Part shown: piece after piece, positions 63,937 through 64,000 of the stretch | Position numbering within the stretch: the stretch's first letter is position 1 | Layout: the number at the start of each line of letters is the position of its first letter | Assembly: GCA_947044365.1 (NCBI GenBank) | Contig: OX345638.1 | Location: 1,598,201 to 1,662,200, forward strand | DNA length: 64,000 nt | Direction: 5' to 3' | DNA from: Petrosia ficiformis | Taxonomy: Eukaryota; Porifera; Demospongiae; Haplosclerida; Petrosiidae | Program-made: the position numbers and the translations under genes | Notes under the pieces: model-generated | Databases searched by the model: none | The model's input: only the letters and a program-made list of their open reading frames with translations | What the model was told of the DNA's origin: nothing

Positions 63937-64000
63937 ATGGCTGAGAGTGAAGAGACCATGGACGAGAGTGTGGACTTGCAAAACCGGAATGTACTGAATC
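63937..64000 (+). CDS. Possible 5' end of a plus-strand gene
   Basis: An ATG at 63937 opens a frame that runs to the window edge: MAESEETMDESVDLQNRNVL, acidic and of coding-like composition. No family can be named from 21 residues. It would lie in an intron of DNAH2 on the opposite strand, because the preceding dynein exon is not seen before 64000. This makes it either a nested gene or a chance frame. Confidence 0.35.
   Translation, partial: MAESEETMDESVDLQNRNVLN

Overview
The window is nuclear DNA from a non-bilaterian animal, most likely a demosponge (an Amphimedon-like genome). This taxonomic call is inference. It rests on spliced genes with mostly short GT-AG introns, high AT content, dense (ATGT)n and palindromic TGTACATGTACA repeats, ciliary axoneme genes, and an animal-type set of NIDO, Ig, FN3, death, PH and PTB domains. 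No bacterial or viral gene is visible.

Layout. (1) 1-8687 and about 14079-27953 are two copies of a large direct segmental duplication. Each carries, on the minus strand, a gene for a secreted or cell-surface receptor with a signal peptide, a NIDO domain and an Ig-domain array. The left copy runs off the window. The right copy (10286-25118) is complete by my exon model: 27 exons, 2509 codons, ending in five FN3 domains, a membrane segment and a very short tail. In the right copy one Ig exon has become 13 near-identical phase-1 exons. (2) Just upstream of the right copy (26401-28476, minus) lies a two-exon gene for a protein of two death domains. The left copy keeps only its second exon, broken by a 1-bp deletion. 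(3) 28477-30892 is intergenic: a long-TIR element, a broken gene fragment and an exact 207-bp repeat. (4) 30893-47855 (minus) is CCDC39, 25 exons and 975 codons, the axonemal 96-nm ruler coiled coil. (5) A 332-bp divergent promoter with two RFX X-box motifs separates it from a DOK/IRS-like PH-PTB docking protein (48188-50695, plus, 737 codons). (6) 52067-63680 (minus) holds the last four exons of the inner-arm dynein heavy chain DNAH2. (7) A possible plus-strand gene start lies at 63937.

Together, CCDC39 and DNAH2 place two inner-dynein-arm genes side by side. The receptor and the tandem death-domain protein form a possible recognition/signalling neighbourhood that is changing quickly by duplication, exon amplification and MITE insertion. 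Exon borders come from reading splice consensus and phase by eye. For each complete gene the summed exon lengths are an exact multiple of three, which supports the models, but no transcript data were available.
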